Shown here: piece by piece, positions 1-5,377 of the stretch | Position numbering within the stretch: the stretch's first letter is position 1 | How the letters are laid out: each line of letters begins with the position of its first letter | Source: Candidatus Hydrogenedentota bacterium | GTDB lineage: Bacteria; Hydrogenedentota; Hydrogenedentia; Hydrogenedentales; SLHB01 | Direction: 5' to 3' | DNA length: 6,438 nt | NCBI GenBank assembly: GCA_007118235.1 | Contig: SKRY01000311.1 | Location: 1 to 6,438, forward strand | Position numbers and translations under genes: made by a program | The notes under the pieces: generated by a model | The model's input: the letters and a program-made list of their open reading frames with translations, nothing else | Told to the model about the DNA's origin: nothing | Databases searched by the model: none

Positions 1-279
1 ACCGTGGTGGCGGCCCCCGGCGGGGAGTGCGCCGTCAACACGACCGGGAACGCGGGGCTTGCCAAGGGCGGCGCGGGGGATGTGCTGGCGGGTCTTATTG
101 GAGGATTGCTTGCTCAGGGCATGGCGGCGTTCGCGGCGGCCCGGCTTGGCGTGTTTGTTCATGGGCTGGCGGGCGATGTGGCGGCGGACCAGTACACCCA
201 GCGCGGGATGACGGCCCGTGAACTACTTGCGGCATTGCCCCAGGCGTGGACGATCCTGGAACAGAAGGGGACGCATTGA
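1..279 (+). CDS. nnrD: ADP-dependent NAD(P)H-hydrate dehydratase, C-terminal part (5' end outside window)
   Basis: This is the 3' end of an nnrD/YjeF C-terminal-domain gene; the reading frame is open from base 1, so the start lies upstream. The family is an ADP-dependent (in some organisms ATP-dependent) cytosolic dehydratase that repairs the S-form of damaged NADHX/NADPHX, often fused to or next to the NnrE epimerase. The visible 92 codons contain the family signature N-T-T-G-N-x-G-L-A-K-G-G-A-G-D-V-L (about 37-90), including the conserved catalytic Asp at 79-81, followed by the typical H-G-L-A-G-D-x-A-A segment near 160-185 and an ending of the A-x-x-L-L-x-A-L-P type. The stop codon TGA overlaps the TTG start of thiL, so the two are almost certainly co-transcribed and translationally coupled. 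Whether an NnrE domain is fused at the N-terminus cannot be seen here. Confidence 0.93.
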   Translation, partial: TVVAAPGGECAVNTTGNAGLAKGGAGDVLAGLIGGLLAQGMAAFAAARLGVFVHGLAGDVAADQYTQRGMTARELLAALPQAWTILEQKGTH

Positions 280-1283
280 AACGCGTTGAAGACATTGGCG
301 AGTTCAAGCTCATCGAGCGGCTAGCCCGCTTTCTACCCAGCACGCCGACCGTGGTCGAAGGGATAGGGGACGATTGCGCCGTGGTGCGCCTGTTTGGCCA
401 TCAGCTCATGGTCACCTCCGACCTTTCGGTGGAAAACACCCATTTCCGGCGCGATTATGCGCACCCCGAGGAGATCGGCTGGAAGGTGGCGGCGTCGAGT
501 TTGAGCGACATCGCGGCGATGGGGGGCACGCCGTTGTTCGCGCTCAGTTCGCTGTCCTGTCCGAGCGACACTCCCGTTATCTTTCTCGAGCAAATGTATC
601 AGGGGATCAGCAATCTACTTTCCCGCTATGGCGTCGTTGTCATCGGCGGCGACACCACGCGGTCTCCCGAACTTATCAGCATTGACATCACGGTGTTCGG
701 CGAGGTCTCCGGCAATCGCTTTCTCCGCCGCCGGGGCGCGCAGATCGGGGACCTGCTCACGGTGACGGGTTACTTGGGCGACTCCGCGGCGGGGCTGGAC
801 GCCCTGCGCCTTGGGCGTGACGCCCATCAACTCAAGGAGGAACACTTACGGCCCAAACCGCGCATCCTCGAGGGGCTCTGGCTGAGCGGCAGACCGCAAG
901 TCCACGCCATGCTGGATATTAGCGACGGCCTTTATCAAGACGCGGGCCATCTGGCCAAGCCGGGCCGCCTCGGCATCAACGTGGACCCCAGCCGATTGCC
1001 CTTATCGGACCCCTTCAAGGACTACTGCGAACGGTGGGGCTTGGATCCCATCGAAACCGCGTTGGGCGGGGGCGAGGATTACGAGCTGCTTTTCGCCACG
1101 GATTCGGGGGAATGCACCCAGATCATGCACGCGTTTCGTCAAGAGTTCCGGACTCCCATAACGGTTATCGGGGAATTCACCGACGCGTGGACGGGCGTCC
1201 GTATCCAGGGCGAGAAGCGGACGAGAGGCGGCTACGATCACTTCACCGGGCATTCCCCGGATCAGTCCGCCCCCGGGGAATGA
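276..1283 (+). CDS. thiL: Thiamine-monophosphate kinase ThiL
   Basis: ThiL phosphorylates thiamine monophosphate with ATP to give thiamine diphosphate, the last step of cofactor synthesis, in the cytosol. The 335-residue product is of normal family length (about 325). Seen in order: G-E-F-K-L-I near residue 8; the metal-binding G-I-G-D-D-C-A-V-V at 29-37; S-D-x-S-V-E-N-T-H-F around 48-57, where the family more often has V-E-G-V-H-F; an A-A-S-S-L-S-D-I-A-A-M-G-G stretch; G-G-D-T-T-R at 124-129; and G-G-G-E-D-Y-E-L-L-F at 264-273. I chose the TTG at 276 because the protein begins with the family's usual N-terminus there, a GAAGGGG ribosome-binding site sits about 6 bases upstream, and TTGA merges it with the nnrD stop. 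An in-frame ATG at 246 would add 10 residues lying inside nnrD that do not resemble the family. No TPP riboswitch is visible. Confidence 0.95.
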   Translation: MKRVEDIGEFKLIERLARFLPSTPTVVEGIGDDCAVVRLFGHQLMVTSDLSVENTHFRRDYAHPEEIGWKVAASSLSDIAAMGGTPLFALSSLSCPSDTPVIFLEQMYQGISNLLSRYGVVVIGGDTTRSPELISIDITVFGEVSGNRFLRRRGAQIGDLLTVTGYLGDSAAGLDALRLGRDAHQLKEEHLRPKPRILEGLWLSGRPQVHAMLDISDGLYQDAGHLAKPGRLGINVDPSRLPLSDPFKDYCERWGLDPIETALGGGEDYELLFATDSGECTQIMHAFRQEFRTPITVIGEFTDAWTGVRIQGEKRTRGGYDHFTGHSPDQSAPGE

Positions 1284-1301
1284 CGTAACCAGCCGAGTCT
1301 C

Positions 1302-2756
1302 ATGTACGAGTTAATCCATCAGGTATGGCCCTACATCACTGCGTTGGTGACGCTAATGCTGATGCTGGGCACGGCGGGCCACGCCATCCTGCACAAGGAA
1401 GATACGCGGGCGGCGGTGGGCTGGGTCGGCGTCATATGGCTCGCGCCCCTTATTGGCTCCATCCTCTACGTACTACTCGGCATCAACCGGATTAGCCGCC
1501 GGGCTGCTATCTTGCGTGGCGCGGACCCCCCTTTCTATACGTCCCAGTCCTCGAATTTCGCGTGTTCCCGGCAAGATCTGCTCGACGCGCTTCCCCCCGG
1601 TAAGGATCACGTCGCGGCCATTCAGTCGCTCGTGGGCAGACTGACCTCGCGCCCGCTGGTTCACGGGAACCGCTTCACCCCGCTGGAAAACGGCGACGCG
1701 GCCTATCCGGAGATGCTGGCCGCCATCGAGGGCGCGAAGGAGTCAATCAGTCTGACGACCTTCATCCTCGACAACGACGCGATGGGGCGGCGGTTTGGGG
1801 AAGCCCTATGGCGCGCGATGCAGCGCGGAGTGGAAGTCCGGGTCCTCATCGACGCCATTGGCGCCCGCTACTCGTTTCCGTCGTCCGTGCGGTTCTTGCG
1901 CAGGTGGGGCATTCCCGTCGCGGTGTTCATGCCCTCCTTCGTGCCTATCTGGACGCCGTTCATGAATCTGCGCAGCCACAAGAAGATCCTTGTGGTGGAC
2001 GGACGGCTCGGATTCACGGGCGGGATGAACATACGCAACAATAACATGCTCGCACAGAATCCCCCTCATCCCGTGAAAGACCTTCATTTCCGGGTGGAGG
2101 GACCCGTCGTGAGCGAGTTGCAGGAAGTGTTCGTGGAAGATTGGACCTACACCACGGGGGAGAAGCTGGAAGGCCCCCCCTGGTTTCCCGATCTCGATTC
2201 CAAGGGCATGGCGCTCGCCCGGGGCATCACCGACGGCCCGGACGAGGACATCGATAAGCTGCCCCTCACGCTCATGGGCGCCCTATCCACAGCCGAGGAG
2301 AGCGTGCGCATTGTGACGCCCTATTTCCTGCCCGACCATGCGCTGATCAACACCATCAACGTCACGGCCATGCGAGGGGTCTCCGTCGACATTGTGCTCC
2401 CCGAGAAGAACAACATCCGCATGGTGCAGTGGGCCTGCAATCCGCATCTCGAACTTATTCTCGGCTCCGGCGTCCGAGTGTGGTTCACGCCGCCCCCGTT
2501 TGATCACACCAAGCTCATGATCGTGGACAACACCTGGACCCTGCTGGGTTCGGCCAACTGGGATCCCCGGAGCTTGCGCTTGAACTTCGAGTTTAACGTG
2601 GAGTGTTACGACGCCGAACTCGCGCACACCCTGAACCAGCACATCAACGATAAACTGTGCCACGCGCGCCAAGTCACCAAGGAAGAACTCGCGAATCGTC
2701 TCCTCGCCTCGAAACTGCGGGACGGAGTCGCCCGCCTGTTCACGCCTTACCTGTAG
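1302..2756 (+). CDS. cls: Cardiolipin synthase (phospholipase D family)
   Basis: A 484-residue membrane enzyme, matching the roughly 480-residue bacterial cardiolipin synthases that condense two phosphatidylglycerols into cardiolipin and glycerol at the inner membrane. The N-terminus has two hydrophobic helices (about residues 9-30 and 37-60) with the PLD-N linker between them (H-K-E-D-T-R followed by A-A-V-G-W). Two PLD domains follow, each with a complete HKD motif: H226-x-K228-x4-D233 followed by G-F-T-G-G-M-N, and H402-x-K404-x4-D409 followed by G-S-A-N-W-D-x-R-S. Start ATG at 1302 lies 18 bp after thiL; its Shine-Dalgarno is weak, suggesting read-through from thiL. The 3' end overlaps the convergent pspF gene by 10 bp. 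A clsA- or clsC-like subtype cannot be assigned firmly; the two N-terminal helices favour the ClsA/Bacillus type. Cardiolipin is anionic and PspA binds anionic membranes, which may explain the neighbourhood. Confidence 0.93.
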   Translation: MYELIHQVWPYITALVTLMLMLGTAGHAILHKEDTRAAVGWVGVIWLAPLIGSILYVLLGINRISRRAAILRGADPPFYTSQSSNFACSRQDLLDALPPGKDHVAAIQSLVGRLTSRPLVHGNRFTPLENGDAAYPEMLAAIEGAKESISLTTFILDNDAMGRRFGEALWRAMQRGVEVRVLIDAIGARYSFPSSVRFLRRWGIPVAVFMPSFVPIWTPFMNLRSHKKILVVDGRLGFTGGMNIRNNNMLAQNPPHPVKDLHFRVEGPVVSELQEVFVEDWTYTTGEKLEGPPWFPDLDSKGMALARGITDGPDEDIDKLPLTLMGALSTAEESVRIVTPYFLPDHALINTINVTAMRGVSVDIVLPEKNNIRMVQWACNPHLELILGSGVRVWFTPPPFDHTKLMIVDNTWTLLGSANWDPRSLRLNFEFNVECYDAELAHTLNQHINDKLCHARQVTKEELANRLLASKLRDGVARLFTPYL

Positions 2757-3886
2757 CCCGCGCTTTCTTCTGCTTGATCGGGCTTTGCGGCAATCTCCCG
2801 CTGGGAGCCCGGGGCTTCCTTGTATTTTCGGTAGAGGCGGCGGAACTGGTGGTAGGTCAGTCCCAGCAGTTTGGCGGCTTGCCGCTGGTTGTAGCGCGCC
2901 TTCTTCAACGCGCGGTTGAGCAGTTCCTGTTCCGTGTCGCGAATGATCTCTTCAAAGCTTTTGGGCGGCAGCTCCAGCGCCTCGTCCGAGGGGGGAGAAG
3001 CCTTCCGCTGGGGTTCCTCGGGGGCGGTGGTTTCTCCGGCCGCCGCTAGAGCGGAAACCGGCGCGGCATACGGCGGCTGGAAAGGGTCGAAGATGATTTC
3101 CTCCCTTCGGATGATGCTGTCATCGCCACGGTAGACCGCCCGCTCCACCACGTTCTTGAGTTCCCGGATGTTGCCCGGCCAGTGGTGCGCCTCCAGGGCC
3201 TCGATGGCGTCCTCGGCGAATTCGGGGATGCCGTCCCATCCCATCTCATGCGCCATGCGGGCGGCGAAATGGTTCGCGAGGTGCATGATGTCCTCCCGCC
3301 GCGCGCGCAAAGGCGGCACGAAAAGCACCTCAAAGGCGAGCCGGTCCAGCAAGTCGCGCATGAACATCCCCTCCCGGGCCTTGACCCGGAGATCGGCGTT
3401 GGTCGCGCCGATGATGCGCACGTCCACGGCTACGGGTTGCGAGCCGCCCACCCGTTCGAACGAACCATACTCCACCACGCGCAGGATCTTCTCCTGAACC
3501 TCCAGCGGAATGTTCGCGATCTCGTCCAGAAAGAGCGTTCCGCCATGGGCCGCCTCGAACCGCCCGCGCCGTTGTTTCGCCGCCCCGGTGAATGCGCCGG
3601 CCTCGTGGCCAAACAACTCCGATTCGATGAGCGTGGGCGCCAGCGCGGAACAGTTCAACGCCACGAACGGCTCCTCCCACCGCGTGGACAAGAAGTGCAT
3701 GCGATGAACGGCCAACTCCTTGCCTGTTCCCCGCTCGCCCACGACCAGGACGGGCCGGTCGACGCGCGCGGCGCGGGAAAGGGCTTCTTGAAAGGCGAGA
3801 AACGCCTCGGATTGGCCCAAGGCTTCCGTGATGGGACCGGCGGCGCGCCGATCGGGCTGGTAAAGCGAATCGTAGTCGTTGGACAT
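2747..3886 (-). CDS. pspF: PspF-type sigma-54 activator of the phage-shock operon
   Basis: A 379-residue bacterial enhancer-binding protein that remodels sigma-54 RNA polymerase. There is no receiver, GAF or PAS domain: the AAA+ domain begins at about residue 18, as in E. coli PspF, which is controlled by direct binding of PspA. Seen: Walker A G-E-R-G-T-G-K-E (50-57), the sigma-54-contacting loop G-A-F-T-G-A (97-102), Walker B G-T-L-F-L-D-E (116-122), an R-x-D-L-L-x-R-L sensor/arginine-finger segment, W-P-G-N-I-R-E-L, then I-I-F-D-P-F as in E. coli PspF, and a Fis-type helix-turn-helix at about 334-355 containing L-L-G-L-T-Y-H-Q-F-R-R, close to the PspF recognition helix. Start at 3886 is chosen for the GGAAGGAT ribosome-binding site 7-8 bases upstream; an ATG 36 bases upstream has none. 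The Pro/Ala/Glu-rich linker at about 271-308 is somewhat longer than in E. coli, and the protein carries a charged tail of about 24 residues after the HTH. It lies divergent to the pilZ-pspA operon. Confidence 0.93.
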   Translation of the reverse strand: MSNDYDSLYQPDRRAAGPITEALGQSEAFLAFQEALSRAARVDRPVLVVGERGTGKELAVHRMHFLSTRWEEPFVALNCSALAPTLIESELFGHEAGAFTGAAKQRRGRFEAAHGGTLFLDEIANIPLEVQEKILRVVEYGSFERVGGSQPVAVDVRIIGATNADLRVKAREGMFMRDLLDRLAFEVLFVPPLRARREDIMHLANHFAARMAHEMGWDGIPEFAEDAIEALEAHHWPGNIRELKNVVERAVYRGDDSIIRREEIIFDPFQPPYAAPVSALAAAGETTAPEEPQRKASPPSDEALELPPKSFEEIIRDTEQELLNRALKKARYNQRQAAKLLGLTYHQFRRLYRKYKEAPGSQREIAAKPDQAEESAGYR

Positions 3887-3892
3887 GGGTTT

Positions 3893-3900
3893 ATCCTTCC
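3893..3900 (-). promoter_or_regulatory. Ribosome-binding site of pspF
   Basis: Read on the - strand this is GGAAGGAT, seven to eight bases before the ATG at 3884-3886. It decides the pspF start against the in-frame ATG 36 bases further upstream, which has no comparable sequence. Confidence 0.8.
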
Positions 3901-3902
3901 AA

Positions 3903-3945
3903 GGCGTGGTTGCACAACCCAAAGGTTAGCGGAATTAACCACGCC
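3903..3945. promoter_or_regulatory. Nested inverted repeats, probable PspF enhancer (UAS) and autorepression operator
   Basis: The outer arms GGCGTGGTT (3903-3911) and AACCACGCC (3937-3945) form a perfect 9-bp inverted repeat with centres 34 bp apart. Inside lie two smaller dyads: GGTTG-CA-CAACC (3908-3919) and GGTTA-N7-TAACC (3924-3940). Relative to the predicted sigma-54 start near 4046 the block covers about -143 to -101, a normal enhancer distance. It also overlaps the -10 region and start of the predicted pspF promoter. In E. coli, PspF binds two upstream sites that both activate pspA and repress pspF; the same geometry is seen here. On the - strand, 3924-3940 reads GGTTAATTCCGCTAACC, which resembles my unverified memory of the E. 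coli PspF site (a TAATTCGCTAAC core). Binding by PspF is inferred. Confidence 0.62.
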
Positions 3946-3952
3946 ATGTCAA
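3923..3952 (-). promoter_or_regulatory. Probable sigma-70 promoter of pspF
   Basis: On the - strand a perfect -35 hexamer TTGACA (3947-3952 of the + strand) is followed after 18 bases by TAACCT (3923-3928), a 3-of-6 match to the -10 consensus. Initiation would fall near 3916, leaving a leader of about 30 bases. The -10 lies inside the inverted repeats of the probable PspF site, which would allow autorepression. The weak -10 and 18-bp spacer make this a moderate call. Confidence 0.5.
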
Positions 3953-3977
3953 GCCGTTCATTTGCCCAAGAATTCCG

Positions 3978-3990
3978 TAAGTGCTTGATA
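3978..3990. promoter_or_regulatory. IHF-binding site, exact consensus match
   Basis: TAAGTGCTTGATA fits YAANNNNTTGATW, the reverse complement of the IHF consensus WATCAANNNNTTR, at every specified position. It lies between the inverted repeats and the sigma-54 element, at about -68 to -56 from the predicted start, where a DNA bend would bring an enhancer-bound activator onto the polymerase. E. coli psp transcription likewise uses IHF between enhancer and promoter. The consensus is short and degenerate, so the position matters more than the match alone; IHF presence in this organism is assumed. Confidence 0.55.
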
Positions 3991-4018
3991 CAAAAGGAGT
4001 TACAGCCCACATCAAAAA

Positions 4019-4035
4019 TTGGCATGAATATTGTT
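4019..4035 (+). promoter_or_regulatory. Sigma-54 (-24/-12) promoter of the pilZ-pspA operon
   Basis: TTGGCATGAATATTGTT matches the sigma-54 consensus TTGGCACR-N4-TTGCW with only two mismatches (C to T in each element) and exact GG-N10-G spacing (GG at 4021-4022, G at 4033). The predicted transcription start is near 4046, about 60 bases before the PilZ ATG. It faces the operon, lies divergent to a PspF gene and downstream of a candidate enhancer and IHF site. From memory, the E. coli pspA promoter also has TTGT rather than TTGC at -12 preceded by an A-rich run; that should be verified. No better sigma-54 element lies directly before pspA. Confidence 0.75.
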
Positions 4036-4106
4036 ACATGCAAAGTGGAAGTGAACCAAAACCGTGTCCTGACATACGGACTTTGAACACGAAGGAACGA
4101 GAAGCC

Positions 4107-4529
4107 ATGAAGACCCTAGCCCCCCGCCCTGGTTTGAGGCAGCGCTTGTTTCCACGAACGCCCTTCAACGGATTGGTGGAATTTCGCAACGGCCCCGATG
4201 GGCTTAAGAAGGCGGCGTACCGCAATGTGGGACGAGGCGGAATCTGCCTCGAAAGCTCCGAGATGTTGAAGCCGGGTAATCGGGTCTTGCTGGATTTCAG
4301 CCAGTCGCTCGGCGAAGTTCTGGAGATCGAGTGCCTGGCCCGGGTTGTCTGGGCGGAGGCCACGGACCAAGGCTGTATCGCGGGTGTGCGCATTTACCAC
4401 GACGAACCAAGCGTGGGCGAAACGTTGTCCGCCCTGGTTCAGCAGGCAGCGGCGAAGTCTCCCCGTTGGGAAACGATGACGCCGTACGCAATGACTTCTA
4501 GGCGCGTTGAAGCCGCTGTATCGGCGTAA
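4107..4529 (+). CDS. PilZ-domain protein, first gene of the predicted Psp operon
   Basis: A 140-residue soluble single-domain PilZ-like protein; the family binds cyclic-di-GMP and relays it to partners. Seen: R13-x3-R17 (in R-L-F-P-R), the arginine pair that grips the ligand, then a beta-strand pattern and N40-V-G-R-G-G45-I-C-L, the second PilZ motif (D/N-x-S-x-x-G) with Gly in place of Ser. Further strands follow (R-V-L-L-D-F, A-R-V-V-W-A, G-V-R-I), ending in a poorly conserved tail. ATG 4107 is chosen because AAGGA lies about 10 bases upstream and the PilZ domain begins shortly after it; an in-frame GTG at 3981 would run across the IHF and sigma-54 sites and has no ribosome-binding site. 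It lies directly after the sigma-54 promoter and 82 bp before pspA, so co-regulation is likely. Cyclic-di-GMP binding is plausible but weakened by the Ser-to-Gly change. Confidence 0.8.
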   Translation: MKTLAPRPGLRQRLFPRTPFNGLVEFRNGPDGLKKAAYRNVGRGGICLESSEMLKPGNRVLLDFSQSLGEVLEIECLARVVWAEATDQGCIAGVRIYHDEPSVGETLSALVQQAAAKSPRWETMTPYAMTSRRVEAAVSA

Positions 4530-4571
4530 CCGGCGCAGGCGGGGGTTGGATTAGGCAGTCACAACAATGTT

Positions 4572-4587
4572 CCGGCAAATAGGCCGG
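4572..4587 (+). other. Small GC hairpin in the pspA leader
   Basis: CCGGC (4572-4576) and GCCGG (4583-4587) can pair across a 6-base AAATAG loop, ending 11 bases before the pspA Shine-Dalgarno. It has no T-run, so it is not a terminator. It might influence translation or RNA processing between pilZ and pspA; only the pairing is seen. Confidence 0.3.
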
Positions 4588-4598
4588 GCAATTGAAAT

Positions 4599-4603
4599 GG
4601 AGG
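4599..4603 (+). promoter_or_regulatory. Strong ribosome-binding site of pspA
   Basis: GGAGG lies 8 bases before the ATG at 4612 and fixes this start over the in-frame ATG codons at 4567 and 4597, giving a protein that begins M-G-I-F-S-R exactly as PspA does. Confidence 0.85.
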
Positions 4604-4611
4604 AAAGCATC

Positions 4612-5295
4612 ATGGGTATCTTTTCACGGATGAGCGACATCATCAGCAGCAACATCAACAGCATGCTGGACAAGGCCGAGGACCCCGAAAAACTCGTCAA
4701 GATGATGATCCGGGAGATGGAGGACACGCTTGTCGAGGTCAAGGCGTCGTGCGCTGGGGCCATGGCCACGAAAAAACGGATTCAGCGGGAGCTGAACACG
4801 GCGAACGACCGCGCCCGCGAATGGGGCGACAAGGCTCAACTCGCCGTGGACAAGGGCCGCGAGGACCTCGCCCGCGAAGCCCTCATGGAAAAGAAACGTT
4901 ACACCGGCAAGGTCGAGAGCCTGGAGAAGGAACTCGAGCAATGCGACGCCCTGGTCAATCAGTACCAGTCCGACATTCAGAAGCTGGAGGACAAGCTGAG
5001 CAACGCCCGGGAACGGCAGCGCGTGCTGGTGCAGAGGCACATCCACGCCAAGGGCAAGAAGCGGGCCGAGGAAGGCATCCGCAAGGTGGATACGTCGGAC
5101 GCCATGGTGCGCTTCGAGCGCTTCGAAAATCGCATCGAACGCATGGAAGCCGAGGCCGACCTCGTCAACATGGGCCGTAAGCCCAACCTCGAGGACGAGT
5201 TCAACAGGCTCAAGACGGATGAATCCATCGACAAGGAGTTGCAGGAGCTAAAGAACCGGCGGCAACAACAGACCGGCGGCGGCAGCCAATTGTAG
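4612..5295 (+). CDS. pspA: Phage shock protein A (PspA/IM30, ESCRT-III-like)
   Basis: A 227-residue peripheral inner-membrane protein that oligomerises into rings and rods on stressed, anionic membranes and, in its free form, inhibits PspF. The N-terminus M-G-I-F-S-R is followed by the amphipathic membrane-sensing helix, then the conserved A-E-D-P (22-25) and M-E-D-T-L-V-E-V. Residues from about 25 to 140 are heptad-rich coiled coil with many alternating Lys/Arg and Glu, followed by a helical C-terminal part (M-x-R-F-E-R-F-E-N-R-I-E-R-M-E-A-E-A) and a Gln/Gly-rich tail. Length and sequence are close to the E. coli protein (about 222 residues), and closer to PspA than to Vipp1, which carries an extra C-terminal helix. 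Start fixed by GGAGG. Second gene of the predicted sigma-54 operon and the likely partner of the divergent PspF. Confidence 0.97.
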   Translation: MGIFSRMSDIISSNINSMLDKAEDPEKLVKMMIREMEDTLVEVKASCAGAMATKKRIQRELNTANDRAREWGDKAQLAVDKGREDLAREALMEKKRYTGKVESLEKELEQCDALVNQYQSDIQKLEDKLSNARERQRVLVQRHIHAKGKKRAEEGIRKVDTSDAMVRFERFENRIERMEAEADLVNMGRKPNLEDEFNRLKTDESIDKELQELKNRRQQQTGGGSQL

Positions 5296-5307
5296 GCGGA
5301 ATGGCGT

Positions 5308-5343
5308 GGCGGCGCCGCGCGCCAAAGGGGTGCGCGGCGCGCC
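5308..5343 (+). other. Long GC-rich hairpin after pspA
   Basis: GCGCCGCGC (5312-5320) pairs perfectly with GCGCGGCGC (5332-5340), and GGC (5308-5310) with GCC (5341-5343) across a single bulged G, giving a 12-bp almost all-GC stem with an 11-base loop, 12 bases after the pspA stop. No run of T follows, so it is not a classical intrinsic terminator. It may pause polymerase or protect the pspA 3' end, raising PspA over the downstream membrane proteins. The role is inferred; the stem is seen directly. Confidence 0.55.
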
Positions 5344-5377
5344 AAGCCGCAACGCAGGCAAGGGGAGTATGGGAACG

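Noticed and set aside
3182..3988. Open frame of 268 codons on the + strand opposite pspF
   Set aside because: It lies antisense to the well-supported pspF gene, has no domain I recognise, and arises from the high-GC codon pattern of the opposite strand; it also runs through the pspF control region.
4024..4086. 20-codon frame starting at the ATG inside the sigma-54 element
   Set aside because: It starts upstream of the predicted transcription start and lacks a properly spaced Shine-Dalgarno sequence.
3981..4106. N-terminal extension of the PilZ protein from a GTG at 3981
   Set aside because: No ribosome-binding site precedes it, it would begin inside the IHF site and cross the sigma-54 promoter, upstream of the predicted transcript start.
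4543..4556. GG-N10-GC pair before pspA as a second sigma-54 promoter
   Set aside because: Only the four spacing bases fit; the surrounding -24 and -12 bases do not resemble TGGCAC or TTGC.
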